From Rathayibacter iranicus NCPPB 2253 = VKM Ac-1602 (lineage in GTDB: Bacteria > Actinomycetota > Actinomycetes > Actinomycetales > Microbacteriaceae): DNA of 64,000 bases. Shown here piece by piece: positions 1 to 7,440 of this stretch; the stretch's first letter is position 1, and every line of letters starts with the position of its first letter. The position numbers were made by a program, and so were the translations under genes. Below the pieces are notes generated by a model. That model worked only from the letters and a program-made list of their open reading frames with translations, did no database searches and was not told the DNA's origin. The DNA is taken from assembly GCF_003149025.1 (NCBI RefSeq), contig NZ_QGDV01000001.1:310001-374000 (forward strand), in the 5' to 3' direction.

Positions 1-503
1 TGACCGAGGTCCTGCGCGACCTCCGCGCAGACGTCGCCGATGATCCGGTGGTCACGGTGCCCGTCGCCGACCCAGGTCGAGAGGAGCAGGACCGAGCCGG
101 AAGCCTCTGCCACACGTTCGCGCACCTCGCGTTCGATTCGCTCGCGGTGCTCGGGGGTGGCGGAGTCCGGCAGGTCGAGGAAGGTGAGCCCGATGCCCGA
201 CCCCAGCTGTTCGAGTGCCGCCGCAGCCTCACATCGGCGCTCTGCGGCGAGTGCGGCGTCGGATCCGCCGTTCGAGGCCGCTCCGTCGGTCACGATCACG
301 ACGTCGACTGGAATGCCGTGCCGTCGGGCGAGCGCGATTGTGCCACCGCAGCCCAGCGTCTCGTCGTCGGCATGGGCGACGACCACGACGAGGCGCTCGA
401 TCCCGCGCGGCAGTGTCAGCTCTGGGAGGTGCTCGCGACGTCCGTCGGCGCTCCACCGCTCGATGGGAGTGCCTTCGAGACGTCCGTCGAACGGCCGGCT
501 CAC
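1..503 (-). CDS. PIG-L family deacetylase (partial, runs off the window)
   Basis: Zn-dependent LmbE/PIG-L-type N-acetyl-sugar deacetylase; the family removes acetyl groups from N-acetylglucosamine-type substrates. The N-terminal 167 residues are visible. The metal-binding motif AHADDE lies at residues 43-48, followed by TLGCGG, and a later GDGHRDHR stretch matches the second histidine motif. The GTG start at 503 overlaps the TGA stop of the acyl-CoA dehydrogenase-like gene (GTGA), so the two are translationally coupled. In actinobacteria this pair is often followed by a methyltransferase and a glycosyltransferase, which would lie outside the window. The substrate is unknown. The C-terminus is missing only because the window ends. 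Confidence 0.85.
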   Translation of the reverse strand, partial: MSRPFDGRLEGTPIERWSADGRREHLPELTLPRGIERLVVVVAHADDETLGCGGTIALARRHGIPVDVVIVTDGAASNGGSDAALAAERRCEAAAALEQLGSGIGLTFLDLPDSATPEHRERIEREVRERVAEASGSVLLLSTWVGDGHRDHRIIGDVCAEVAQDLG

Positions 504-1504
504 CAGGCTGCCGTTTCGCCGGAGGCGAGCACGGAGCAACCGAGAGCCGCATCGTCGCGCTCGGCGTGGTGCTGGCGCACGTAGAGCGCGAGATCGGCGA
601 CCCGCTTGGCGTGCTCGGCATCAAGGGCCAGCGGAGCGGGGCCGAGGGCCCGGCCCGCACGCAGGAGAATCTCCTCCACCGCTCCCGCGACGCTCGCCCG
701 GACTCGCTTGGCCAGCAGCGATCCCCGCGCACCGTCGGCGTCGCCCGCGTCGATAGCCGAGGCTGCCTCGTCGAGCGCGCGTCGCGACGCCGAGAGTGCG
801 GTGTCGATGGCGCCCAAGTGCGCGAGCAGGTGCGGGTCCTCGCGTCGGGCAGCCGCGGTAGCGACAGCGGCGGCGACGCCGAGCGCCCCGCCGTGCCAGC
901 AGGCGGCGACGCCGATCCCGCCCCACGCGAAGCCGGGCCGCGACAGGTACCAGCCGACCTCGCCCACGGGCTCAGCGCGGGCACCAGAGAAGCGGACCGG
1001 GCCGCTCGGCACTTCCATAAGGCCACGGGCGTGCCAGGCGCCTGCCTCCGGTGCCGCCGTGCCCTCGCGCAGTGGCACCGCGAAGAGGCGGCGCTCACCG
1101 GAGGCGTCAGCGACGTGCGCGGTGACCAGAGCCGCGTCGAGGCGGTCGGCGAGGGAGCACCACGGCTTCACTCCGTCGAGCAGCCAGTGGCCGTCCCGCT
1201 CCCGCGCGACGAGCGGATCGTCGCCTCCCTCAGCCGCAAACACACCCCACGTTGCCTCGGCGGCGAGCCCGGACCCGGTTGGCGTGAGCCCCGCCTCGCC
1301 GAGGATCGCGAGCGCATCGAGGTGCGGCTCGAGCGCCCGGGCGACGCCGAGGTCGTGCCGTGCTAGCCGACGCAGCAGGGCATGTAGCTGCGCGGTCCGC
1401 CCCGTTCCAGGCAGCGGAGCGTCGGCGTTGAGGGTCCGAGCGAGGGCGAGTGCGCCGTCGATGTTGTCGGGGAGAGTGGCGGAGGCGGAGCGTTGCAAGT
1501 CCAT
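500..1504 (-). CDS. Acyl-CoA dehydrogenase-like protein
   Basis: A 334-residue protein resembling the acyl-CoA dehydrogenase fold (FAD-dependent desaturation or oxidation of acyl thioesters). Visible features are the middle-domain stretch GLTPTGSGLAAEATWGVFAAEGG, the beta-domain segment HWLLDGVKPWCSLADRLDAALV, and a C-terminal helical part rich in Ala and Arg. It is shorter than classical enzymes (about 380 residues) and I cannot see a clear catalytic glutamate, so enzymatic activity is uncertain. It is upstream of, and coupled to, the PIG-L gene, which suggests a shared small-molecule or glycoconjugate modification pathway rather than beta-oxidation. ATG start at 1504 without an obvious Shine-Dalgarno sequence. 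Confidence 0.75.
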   Translation of the reverse strand: MDLQRSASATLPDNIDGALALARTLNADAPLPGTGRTAQLHALLRRLARHDLGVARALEPHLDALAILGEAGLTPTGSGLAAEATWGVFAAEGGDDPLVARERDGHWLLDGVKPWCSLADRLDAALVTAHVADASGERRLFAVPLREGTAAPEAGAWHARGLMEVPSGPVRFSGARAEPVGEVGWYLSRPGFAWGGIGVAACWHGGALGVAAAVATAAARREDPHLLAHLGAIDTALSASRRALDEAASAIDAGDADGARGSLLAKRVRASVAGAVEEILLRAGRALGPAPLALDAEHAKRVADLALYVRQHHAERDDAALGCSVLASGETAAW

Positions 1505-1574
1505 CGACTTCGAAACTACGCAGTCGGACGGGCCCCGTCCGCCGATTGTCCCCGGTCTTGGGGGATGCTAGGCG

Positions 1575-2036
1575 TCAGATGTCGAGGGCGTTGATCCGGT
1601 GCAGTAGAGAGGCGAAGAGTTCGACGTCGATGAGGTCCCAGCGGCGCAACTCCTCGTGCATCAGCGCCTTGCTCGAGCTGCGGACTTCGCGGAGCTTCCG
1701 TGCCGTCTCGGGCGTCACCGAGAGGATGGTGGCGCGGCCGTCCCGGGGATCGGGAGTCCTGGCGAGCAAGCCCAGCCGGTCCAGCGCGGTGATTTGGCGG
1801 CTCAGGGCGGACTTGTCCATCTCGAGCAGCTCCGCCAGAGCGCCGGAGTGCACGGGACCGCACCGCTCGAGCGCCGAGAGTGTCTTGTAGCCAAGGGGTG
1901 TGAGTTCCGGATGCAGGCGCTCGGCGTTGGAGCGCATCGCCGCGCGGACGCGATTGAACAAAGTGCTCAGTTCAGCCTCCACTGAGGCGATGGCGGAGTC
2001 AGCGCCGCGGGGCAAGGACGAGGACGGACCGGTCAT
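1575..2036 (-). CDS. MarR family transcriptional regulator
   Basis: A 153-residue winged-helix regulator. The central part LTPLGYKTLSALE, then SGALAELLEMDKSALSRQI, is the helix-turn-helix, and DPRDGRATILSVTPE is the beta-wing with the family's DxRD signature. The ATG at 2036 is preferred over an in-frame start 96 nt upstream because the extra N-terminus is Arg-rich and unlike the family. It lies head-to-head with the rplJ promoter region and is followed in the same direction by the acyl-CoA dehydrogenase/PIG-L pair, 70 bp away, so it may control that pair or itself. The ligand is unknown. Confidence 0.85.
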   Translation of the reverse strand: MTGPSSSLPRGADSAIASVEAELSTLFNRVRAAMRSNAERLHPELTPLGYKTLSALERCGPVHSGALAELLEMDKSALSRQITALDRLGLLARTPDPRDGRATILSVTPETARKLREVRSSSKALMHEELRRWDLIDVELFASLLHRINALDI

Positions 2037-2090
2037 GCCTCCAGCATCGCGCCTGCTGACCCTCCGGCTCGACTGGCTCTCCGGCTCGAC

Positions 2091-2120
2091 TTGCGCCCGC
2101 GTGCCGCGACGACGTATTCT
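2091..2120 (+). promoter_or_regulatory. Candidate rplJ promoter
   Basis: TTGCGC (2091-2096) and TATTCT (2115-2120) are separated by 18 bp, a reasonable SigA-type promoter that would give a leader of about 210 nt before rplJ. Assigned by eye only. Confidence 0.4.
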
Positions 2121-2261
2121 GTCCGAAGCCAAAGACCGCCGGTTTCCGGTGTGCGCACGAGCAGGGCCCCGGCCCCGTGAATCGCCACCGGACGAAGGAT
2201 TCGCGAAGCGAATGGCCCGCGCAGGTGCAAGAGATTCTGTCCGCGATCATCGCGTCTCCCG

Positions 2262-2297
2262 AAGCTCCGTGCCCCTGTGCCGGAGCTTTTTTCTTTT
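2262..2297 (+). terminator. Terminator-like hairpin in the rplJ leader
   Basis: AAGCTCCG (2262-2269) pairs with CGGAGCTT (2281-2288) around an 11-nt loop and runs into a T-rich tract to 2297, the shape of an intrinsic terminator. It sits 43 bp upstream of rplJ inside its leader, where L10/L12 autoregulation of the operon normally acts, so attenuation or a leader structure is the likely role. Which alternative structure opposes it was not worked out. Confidence 0.55.
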
Positions 2298-2339
2298 CCT
2301 GCTTTCGGGCTACCGGCACGAGAATTCACAGGAGTAGCC

Positions 2340-2855
2340 ATGGCGAACAAGGAAGCCTCGGTTGCCGAACTCACGGAGAAGTTCCAGAGTTCGACGGCTG
2401 TTCTGCTGACCGAGTACCGCGGTCTCACCGTTGCGCAGCTGAAGACGCTGCGCACAGACATCAGTGAGCACGCAACCTACGCGGTGGTGAAGAACACGCT
2501 GACCAAGATCGCGGCGAACAACGCCGGGATCTCGTCTTTCGACGACGAGCTCGCCGGCCCCTCGGCCATCGCGTTCGTGCACGGCGACCCTGTCGCCGTC
2601 GCCAAGTCGTTGCGTGCCTTCGCCAAGGCAAACCCTCTCCTCGTGGTCAAGGGCGGTTACTTCGACGGTAACCCGCTGACCGCAGAAGAGGTGGGCAAGC
2701 TCGCCGACCTCGAGTCCCGCGAAGTTCTGCTCGGCAAGCTCGCCGGCGTCTTCAAGGCCTCGCTGTTCGGTGCCGCATATCTGTTCAACGCACCGCTGTC
2801 CAAGGCCGTTCGCACGGTCGAGGCGCTGCGCGAGAAGCAGGAGTCCGCGAGCTGA
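2340..2855 (+). CDS. rplJ: 50S ribosomal protein L10
   Basis: Ribosomal stalk base protein L10 (uL10), 171 residues, the normal length. Recognisable family features are the N-terminal [31 protein letters not shown] and [13 protein letters not shown] (rRNA-binding domain), and the C-terminal helix that carries L7/L12 dimers ([17 protein letters not shown]). The ATG at 2340 is preceded by AGGAG. It lies upstream of rplL in the conserved rplJL order, 65 bp apart, and is probably autoregulated through the leader. Confidence 0.97.
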   Translation: MANKEASVAELTEKFQSSTAVLLTEYRGLTVAQLKTLRTDISEHATYAVVKNTLTKIAANNAGISSFDDELAGPSAIAFVHGDPVAVAKSLRAFAKANPLLVVKGGYFDGNPLTAEEVGKLADLESREVLLGKLAGVFKASLFGAAYLFNAPLSKAVRTVEALREKQESAS

Positions 2856-2920
2856 CCTTTTCCCTTTCCGGGAGGCAGGACGCACGCGGTTTGTAGACAA
2901 AGAAAACAAGGAGAAAAATC

Positions 2921-3307
2921 ATGGCAAAGCTCACGCAGGACGAGCTCATCGAGGCCTTCAAGGAGCTCACGCTCATCGAGCTCTCGGAGTTCGTTAAGAA
3001 GTTCGAAGAGGTCTTCGAGGTCACCGCTGCTGCTCCCGTCGCGGTCGCCGCGGCCGGCGGCGGCGCCGCTGCCCCCGCCGAGGAGGTCGAGGAGCAGATC
3101 GAGTTCGACGTCGTGCTCGAGGCCGCCGGCGACAAGAAGATCCAGGTCATCAAGGAGGTCCGCGCGCTCACCAGCCTCGGCCTCGGCGAGGCGAAGGCTG
3201 TCGTGGACGGCGCCCCCAAGGCTGTCCTCGAGGCCGTCAACAAGGAGGCCGCCGAGAAGGCTAAGGCTCAGCTCGAGGCTGCCGGCGCGACCGTCACCGT
3301 CAAGTAA
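2921..3307 (+). CDS. rplL: 50S ribosomal protein L7/L12
   Basis: Stalk protein bL12, 128 residues. It has the N-terminal dimerisation helix ([18 protein letters not shown]), an Ala/Pro/Gly-rich hinge near residues 35-55, and the C-terminal factor-binding domain with [20 protein letters not shown], which contacts translational GTPases. The ATG at 2921 follows a strong AAGGAG Shine-Dalgarno sequence. It is the second gene of the rplJL operon and is closed by a strong hairpin terminator. Confidence 0.98.
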   Translation: MAKLTQDELIEAFKELTLIELSEFVKKFEEVFEVTAAAPVAVAAAGGGAAAPAEEVEEQIEFDVVLEAAGDKKIQVIKEVRALTSLGLGEAKAVVDGAPKAVLEAVNKEAAEKAKAQLEAAGATVTVK

Positions 3308-3317
3308 GTCCCCTGTT

Positions 3318-3351
3318 GCAGGGCGTCATCTCTTCGGAGGTGGCGCCCTGC
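3318..3351 (+). terminator. rplJL intrinsic terminator
   Basis: GCAGGGCG (3318-3325) pairs with CGCCCTGC (3344-3351). Inside it, CATCTC and GAGGTG pair around a TTCG tetraloop, giving one long hairpin 11 bp after the rplL stop, followed by a weak T-run (ATTTCT). Confidence 0.85.
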
Positions 3352-3406
3352 GTCATTTCTGCGCCGCTCCCGATTGCGTGCCTGGTCGCGCCCCTAGGAT
3401 CGGACC

Positions 3407-3892
3407 GTGACTGCACCCGATCCGCTGGCCGGGCTCCCCGCTCGCGATATTTCGCCGAGCGAGATCTCGCTCAGTGAACTCCTGAGCGACTTCGTGTCGG
3501 TGACCCATCGGATCACCCGGCTCGCCGCGCGGGCCACCGGCAATCAGGAGTCACACGCCGTCTGGCGCACGCTCTCGGTCCTGCTTTCGATGGGGCCGAT
3601 GCGCCTGGGCGAGTTGGCCGTGCAGAGTCGCGTTTCGCAGCCAACGATGACCAAGATCGTGAAGAATCTGGTCGGCTCCGGCTGGCTCGACCGCGTCGTC
3701 GATCCGGCGGACGCCCGCGCGTGGCAGATCCGCCTCACTCCCGTCGGCGCACAGGCGCTGGAAGCCTGGCGCACCGACCTGGGCGAGGCGCTCACACCCC
3801 TCTTTGCCGACCTCACTCCGGCCGACCGCTACGTCCTCGAGCGCGCCGTCGAGATCATGCACGAGCGCCTCGTCGTCGGCCCGAGCGCCTGA
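3407..3892 (+). CDS. MarR family transcriptional regulator
   Basis: A 161-residue MarR-type winged-helix protein. RLGELAVQSRVSQPTMTKIVKNL is the helix-turn-helix and DPADARAWQIRLTPVG is the wing with the DxAD signature. The GTG start at 3407 lies 7 nt after a TAGGAT -10 box (3395-3400), so the mRNA is probably leaderless. The downstream VOC gene lies 100 bp away on the same strand and may be part of the regulon. Ligand and targets are unknown. Confidence 0.85.
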   Translation: MTAPDPLAGLPARDISPSEISLSELLSDFVSVTHRITRLAARATGNQESHAVWRTLSVLLSMGPMRLGELAVQSRVSQPTMTKIVKNLVGSGWLDRVVDPADARAWQIRLTPVGAQALEAWRTDLGEALTPLFADLTPADRYVLERAVEIMHERLVVGPSA

Positions 3893-3996
3893 TCCAGCCG
3901 CGACTGATCCGTAAAAGGCGCGCCTCCGGGGGCGCGGCGTTCGATGGGTTCATTCACACCGTTACCACCGCACGGGGCCACACTGGTCGAGTGCAG

Positions 3997-4389
3997 ATGC
4001 GACTCGAACTCGTTCCCCTCCCCGTCACCGACGTCGACCGCTCCGTCGCCTTCTACACAGAGGTCGTTGGCTTCCACCTCGACCACGATGTGCGCCCCTC
4101 CGCCACGATGCGCGTCGTGCAGCTCACTCCGCCCGGCTCGGCCTGCTCGATCGTCGTGGGGGCCGGGATGGGTCCCGGGCCTGAGGAGGGAGTCGTCCGG
4201 TCCCTGCACCTTGTCATCGACGACATCGCGGCCGCTCGAGCAGAACTGGCGGCCCGCTCGCTTGAGGTCAGTGAGATACAAAACCTCGGCGGGGTGCAGT
4301 ACGCCTATTTCGCCGACCCAGACGGCAACACCTGGGCATTACAGCAGATCGTCGCGACGGCTGCGCCCGCTCGAACTGCATCCGCCTGA
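3997..4389 (+). CDS. VOC (glyoxalase/bleomycin resistance) family protein
   Basis: A 130-residue single vicinal-oxygen-chelate domain: ELVPLPVTDVDRSVAFYTEVVGF at the N-terminus (first beta-alpha-beta-beta-beta unit) and YAYFADPDGNTWALQQ near the C-terminus (second unit), as in small lactoylglutathione-lyase-like or dioxygenase-like proteins. The exact reaction cannot be told. The ATG at 3997 was chosen; a GTG at 3991 would add two residues. It is convergent with the LacI regulator gene. Confidence 0.8.
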   Translation: MRLELVPLPVTDVDRSVAFYTEVVGFHLDHDVRPSATMRVVQLTPPGSACSIVVGAGMGPGPEEGVVRSLHLVIDDIAAARAELAARSLEVSEIQNLGGVQYAYFADPDGNTWALQQIVATAAPARTASA

Positions 4390-4550
4390 ATTGCATCCGC
4401 CGAAACTCAGTCCTCGGGCCAGCGAGTTCGAACGTCCACGTCGGAGTGCTTGCGCAGTCAGGCGGCGATGAACGGGCAGTGTGGCACGACCGTTCCACCT
4501 CACAGCGGGACCGCTCTGCGACGTTGCGGACGGTGGGCTCTTGGAGTCGC

Positions 4551-5591
4551 TCATGCTCCGATTCTCGCGCCGCGCGGTGCCGAGGTGCTCGTGCGGATGA
4601 CGAGGGAAGCGGGGATCAGTGTGTGCCTGGCCGGGGGAGGGGACTCGCCGCGCGAAAGGGCCGCCAAAGCGTCCAAAACGAGGGCGACGGAGAGTTCGCC
4701 CTGCTGCTGCGGGTCCTGGCGGATCGAGCTCAATCCGAACAACTCTGCGAGCGGATGGTCGTCAATCCCGATGATCGACACGTCCTCGGGCACCGAGAGG
4801 CCGAGTTCGCGGGCGGCCAGGATGATGCCAATGGCGATCTCGTCGGAGGCAGCAAAGATCGCGGTCGGGCGGCTCCGCGGGTCGCCAAGCACCTGCCTCC
4901 CAGCGCGGTGCCCGCCCGGAATGTCGAACGTGGTGGACACGACGGCATGCTCGCCGGCCGTCAACCCTGCCGCGGCGAGGGCCTGGTGGAAGCCGTCGCG
5001 ACGCTTGGTGTGGACTCGGAAGTCCATCTCCTCCTCCGCAAGACCCCCGATGTGGACAAGGCGCTCGTGCCCGAGCGAGAGCAGATGTTCCGTCGCGAGG
5101 CGGGCCGCGGCGACGTCGTCGATGCTGAAGGTCGGGATGCCGGGCAACTCACCGCCGATTCCGACGATCGGCTTGCCCAGCGCGAGCAGCGCCTCCGTCT
5201 CGTGCGGTGAGATCTCGAGGGTGACCGCGACGATCGCATCGACGCGCTTGCGGACGAGGTAGTACTCGAAGACGCTGCGGCGGGCGTCGAGATGCTTGTC
5301 GATGTTGTAGAGGAGGAGGTCGTAGCCGGCCGCGAGCAGTGCGCGCTCGATCCCCTCGATGATCCCGGCGAAGAACCACTGGTTGATGACGGGGATGATC
5401 ACCGCAACGTTGTTGCTGCGCCCGGTCACGAGACTCGAGGCATTGGCCGAGACGACGTAGCCCAGGCTCGTCGCCGCGCGCTGCACCCGCTGCTTCGCCC
5501 CGGCAGAGACGTAGCCCCGTCCGCTGAGCGCGCGCGAGACGGTTGCCTTCGACACTCCAGCGAGTTCGGCCACCTCTTCGATGCCTGTCAC
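4551..5591 (-). CDS. LacI family transcriptional regulator of the adjacent sugar ABC transporter
   Basis: A 346-residue LacI/GalR repressor. Its N-terminal helix-turn-helix (EEVAELAGVSKATVSRALSGRGYVS) is followed by a hinge helix (ASSLVTGRSNNVAVIIP) and a periplasmic-binding-protein-like sensor domain with AIFAASDEIAIGII and EDVSIIGIDDHP. The GTG start at 5591 has a GGGAGGA Shine-Dalgarno sequence. It is divergent from the carbohydrate transporter genes, with LacI-type palindromes in the shared 373-bp intergenic region, so it most likely represses that transporter and itself. The inducer is probably an oligosaccharide or its product (inference). Confidence 0.92.
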   Translation of the reverse strand: MTGIEEVAELAGVSKATVSRALSGRGYVSAGAKQRVQRAATSLGYVVSANASSLVTGRSNNVAVIIPVINQWFFAGIIEGIERALLAAGYDLLLYNIDKHLDARRSVFEYYLVRKRVDAIVAVTLEISPHETEALLALGKPIVGIGGELPGIPTFSIDDVAAARLATEHLLSLGHERLVHIGGLAEEEMDFRVHTKRRDGFHQALAAAGLTAGEHAVVSTTFDIPGGHRAGRQVLGDPRSRPTAIFAASDEIAIGIILAARELGLSVPEDVSIIGIDDHPLAELFGLSSIRQDPQQQGELSVALVLDALAALSRGESPPPARHTLIPASLVIRTSTSAPRGARIGA

Positions 5592-5622
5592 GGCGTTCCT
5601 CCCGCCCGTCCGGCGTCGATGC

Positions 5623-5636
5623 TGGAAACGGTTCCA
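5623..5636. promoter_or_regulatory. LacI-type operator candidate 1
   Basis: TGGAAACGGTTCCA has 5-bp arms (TGGAA/TTCCA) around ACGG, with the central CG typical of LacI/GalR operators. It lies 31 bp upstream of the divergent lacI-type start, a position suited to autorepression. Confidence 0.6.
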
Positions 5637-5738
5637 GGAAGTTATACCCCGCCGCGTGCCCGAGCGCCCACGCGAGATCGATCTCCGATCGTGTGCGGTT
5701 GAAGAAAACAGCGGGTCGACGCCGAATCGTTATCTCAG

Positions 5739-5748
5739 AGAGCGCTCT
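5739..5748. promoter_or_regulatory. LacI-type operator candidate 2 (CebR-like)
   Basis: AGAGCGCTCT is a perfect palindrome with the GAGCGCTC core known from actinobacterial CebR-type operators. It lies in the middle of the lacI/binding-protein intergenic region. Confidence 0.5.
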
Positions 5749-5779
5749 ATCGGCCGCGTTGTGCTTTCATCGTATTTGT

Positions 5780-5791
5780 GGAAAGGTTTCC
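5780..5791. promoter_or_regulatory. LacI-type operator candidate 3
   Basis: GGAAAGGTTTCC (arms GGAAA/TTTCC) lies 173 bp upstream of the binding-protein start. Its half-site resembles candidate 1, which supports recognition by the same regulator. Confidence 0.5.
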
Positions 5792-5964
5792 CCCCGTGGG
5801 AGCCCACCCACACGACATCGGCGATCCGCCTGGAGTTCCTCCTGGCGTCGCCTGCACCAGCACCCGAGTTGTCGCGGCACGCATGTCGAGCCGCTCCCGC
5901 CCCCCGACCACCGTCGGCGGGGAGCGGCTCCCTCGGCTGGTTCATCACTCAATGAGGAGGAAGA

Positions 5965-7308
5965 ATGCGGTCATCCCTGCACCGCCGTATCACCGTTCCG
6001 GTCGCCGTTCTGGCGGCTGCCGGCATCGCACTGGCAGGCTGTTCCAGCAGCAGTGATCCCAACGACCCGAACGCCGGCGGCGGCAGCTCTGCCGGCAGCG
6101 TCGGCACCGCCGACGGCGTCGTCAACGTCTACGGCACGATCAACGGTGACGAGGCCACCCTTCTCGAGCAGTCCTGGGCGGACTGGGAGAAGCAGAACAA
6201 CATCGAGATCAAGTACACCGGTGACAAGGAGTTTGAGAAGCAGATCGGCATCAAGGTCCAGGGTGGCGACACCCCCGACCTCGCGATCTTCCCCCAGCCG
6301 GGTCTGCTCGCCGACACCGTCGCCTCGGGCAAGGTGCAGAAGCTCCCTGAGGGCGCTGTCGCCAACGTGAAGCAGAACTGGTCGGAGGACTGGCAGAAGT
6401 ACGGCCAGGTCGACGGCACCCAGTACGGCGCGCCACTGATGGCGTCCGTCAAGGGCTACATCTGGTACTCGCCGGCGAAGTTCAAGGAGTGGGGCGTCTC
6501 CGTTCCCAAGACCTGGGACGAGATGCAGGCGCTCGGCAAGACGATCGCCGAGAAGACCGGCGGACCCTCCTGGTGCGCGGGCTTCAACTCGGGCGAGGCC
6601 TCGGGCTGGCCCGGCACCGACTGGATCGAGGACGCTGTCCTCCGCGAGGCCGGCGCCGACACCTACGACTCTTGGGTCGCCGGTAAGACGAAGTTCACCG
6701 ACCCGAAGATCAAGGCGGCCTTCGACTCGGTCGGCTCGATCCTGCGCGACCCGACCCTCGTCAACGCCGGCTACGGCGACGTGAAGTCGATCAACTCCAC
6801 CGCGTTCGGCGACGTCGCCCAGAACATGGCGAACGGCACCTGTGCGCTGACGCACCAGGCCTCGTTCTTCGAGGGCTTCCTCACGTCCGCGGGCGCGAAG
6901 GTGGCGGAAGACGGCGACGTGTGGGCCTTCCTCACCCCGCCGGTCAAAGCCAGTGACCCCCAGGCCGTCACCGGTGGTGGCGAGATGGTCGCCGCCTTCT
7001 CGAACGACGCTGACACCGCGAAGGTCCAGGAGTACCTCTCGAGCGCTGACTGGGCGAACAGCCGCGTCAAGCTCGGCGGCGTCATCTCTGCGAACAAGGG
7101 TCTCGACCCGGCCAACGCGGGCAGTGACGTGCTGAAGGACTCGATCGCGATCCTGCAAAACCCGGACACGACGTTCCGCTTCGACGCCTCCGACCTGATG
7201 CCGAAGGCTGTCGGCTCCGACAGCTTCTTCAAGGGCATCGTCGACTGGATCGACGGCACGGGCACCGACCAGGCGCTCGAGGAGATCCAGGCCGGCTACA
7301 CCTCCTAG
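5965..7308 (+). CDS. Carbohydrate ABC transporter substrate-binding lipoprotein
   Basis: A 447-residue family 1 extracellular sugar-binding protein, likely of the alpha-glucoside (AglE-like) branch. It has a lipoprotein signal peptide with lipobox LAGC (Cys about residue 26) and a Ser/Gly-rich linker. The mature part shows GDEATLLEQSWADWEKQNNI and GGDTPDLAIFPQPG, typical of the first lobe of these proteins, and WCAGFNSGEASGWPGTDWIE. ATG at 5965 with AGGAGG Shine-Dalgarno. First gene of a three-gene operon with two permeases; no ATPase gene is present, so a shared MsiK-type ATPase elsewhere is expected. Probably repressed by the divergent LacI protein. Confidence 0.93.
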   Translation: MRSSLHRRITVPVAVLAAAGIALAGCSSSSDPNDPNAGGGSSAGSVGTADGVVNVYGTINGDEATLLEQSWADWEKQNNIEIKYTGDKEFEKQIGIKVQGGDTPDLAIFPQPGLLADTVASGKVQKLPEGAVANVKQNWSEDWQKYGQVDGTQYGAPLMASVKGYIWYSPAKFKEWGVSVPKTWDEMQALGKTIAEKTGGPSWCAGFNSGEASGWPGTDWIEDAVLREAGADTYDSWVAGKTKFTDPKIKAAFDSVGSILRDPTLVNAGYGDVKSINSTAFGDVAQNMANGTCALTHQASFFEGFLTSAGAKVAEDGDVWAFLTPPVKASDPQAVTGGGEMVAAFSNDADTAKVQEYLSSADWANSRVKLGGVISANKGLDPANAGSDVLKDSIAILQNPDTTFRFDASDLMPKAVGSDSFFKGIVDWIDGTGTDQALEEIQAGYTS

Positions 7309-7363
7309 CAGTCCGGCGGAGGGACGCGGTTCCCCGGAATCCCGGCCCTCCGACCACGCCTCG

Positions 7364-7397
7364 TCCCGGCGGATCCGCAGCAGCGGTCCCGCCGGGA
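7364..7397 (+). terminator. Intercistronic hairpin between binding protein and permease genes
   Basis: TCCCGGCGG (7364-7372) pairs with CCGCCGGGA (7389-7397) around a 16-nt loop and has no T-run. It sits in the 132-bp gap after the binding-protein gene. Such hairpins commonly raise expression of the binding protein over the permeases by partial termination or 3'-end protection. Confidence 0.55.
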
Positions 7398-7440
7398 TGA
7401 GGCTTCCGCTGAGTTCAGAGTCGCACTCGAAAGGACGTTC

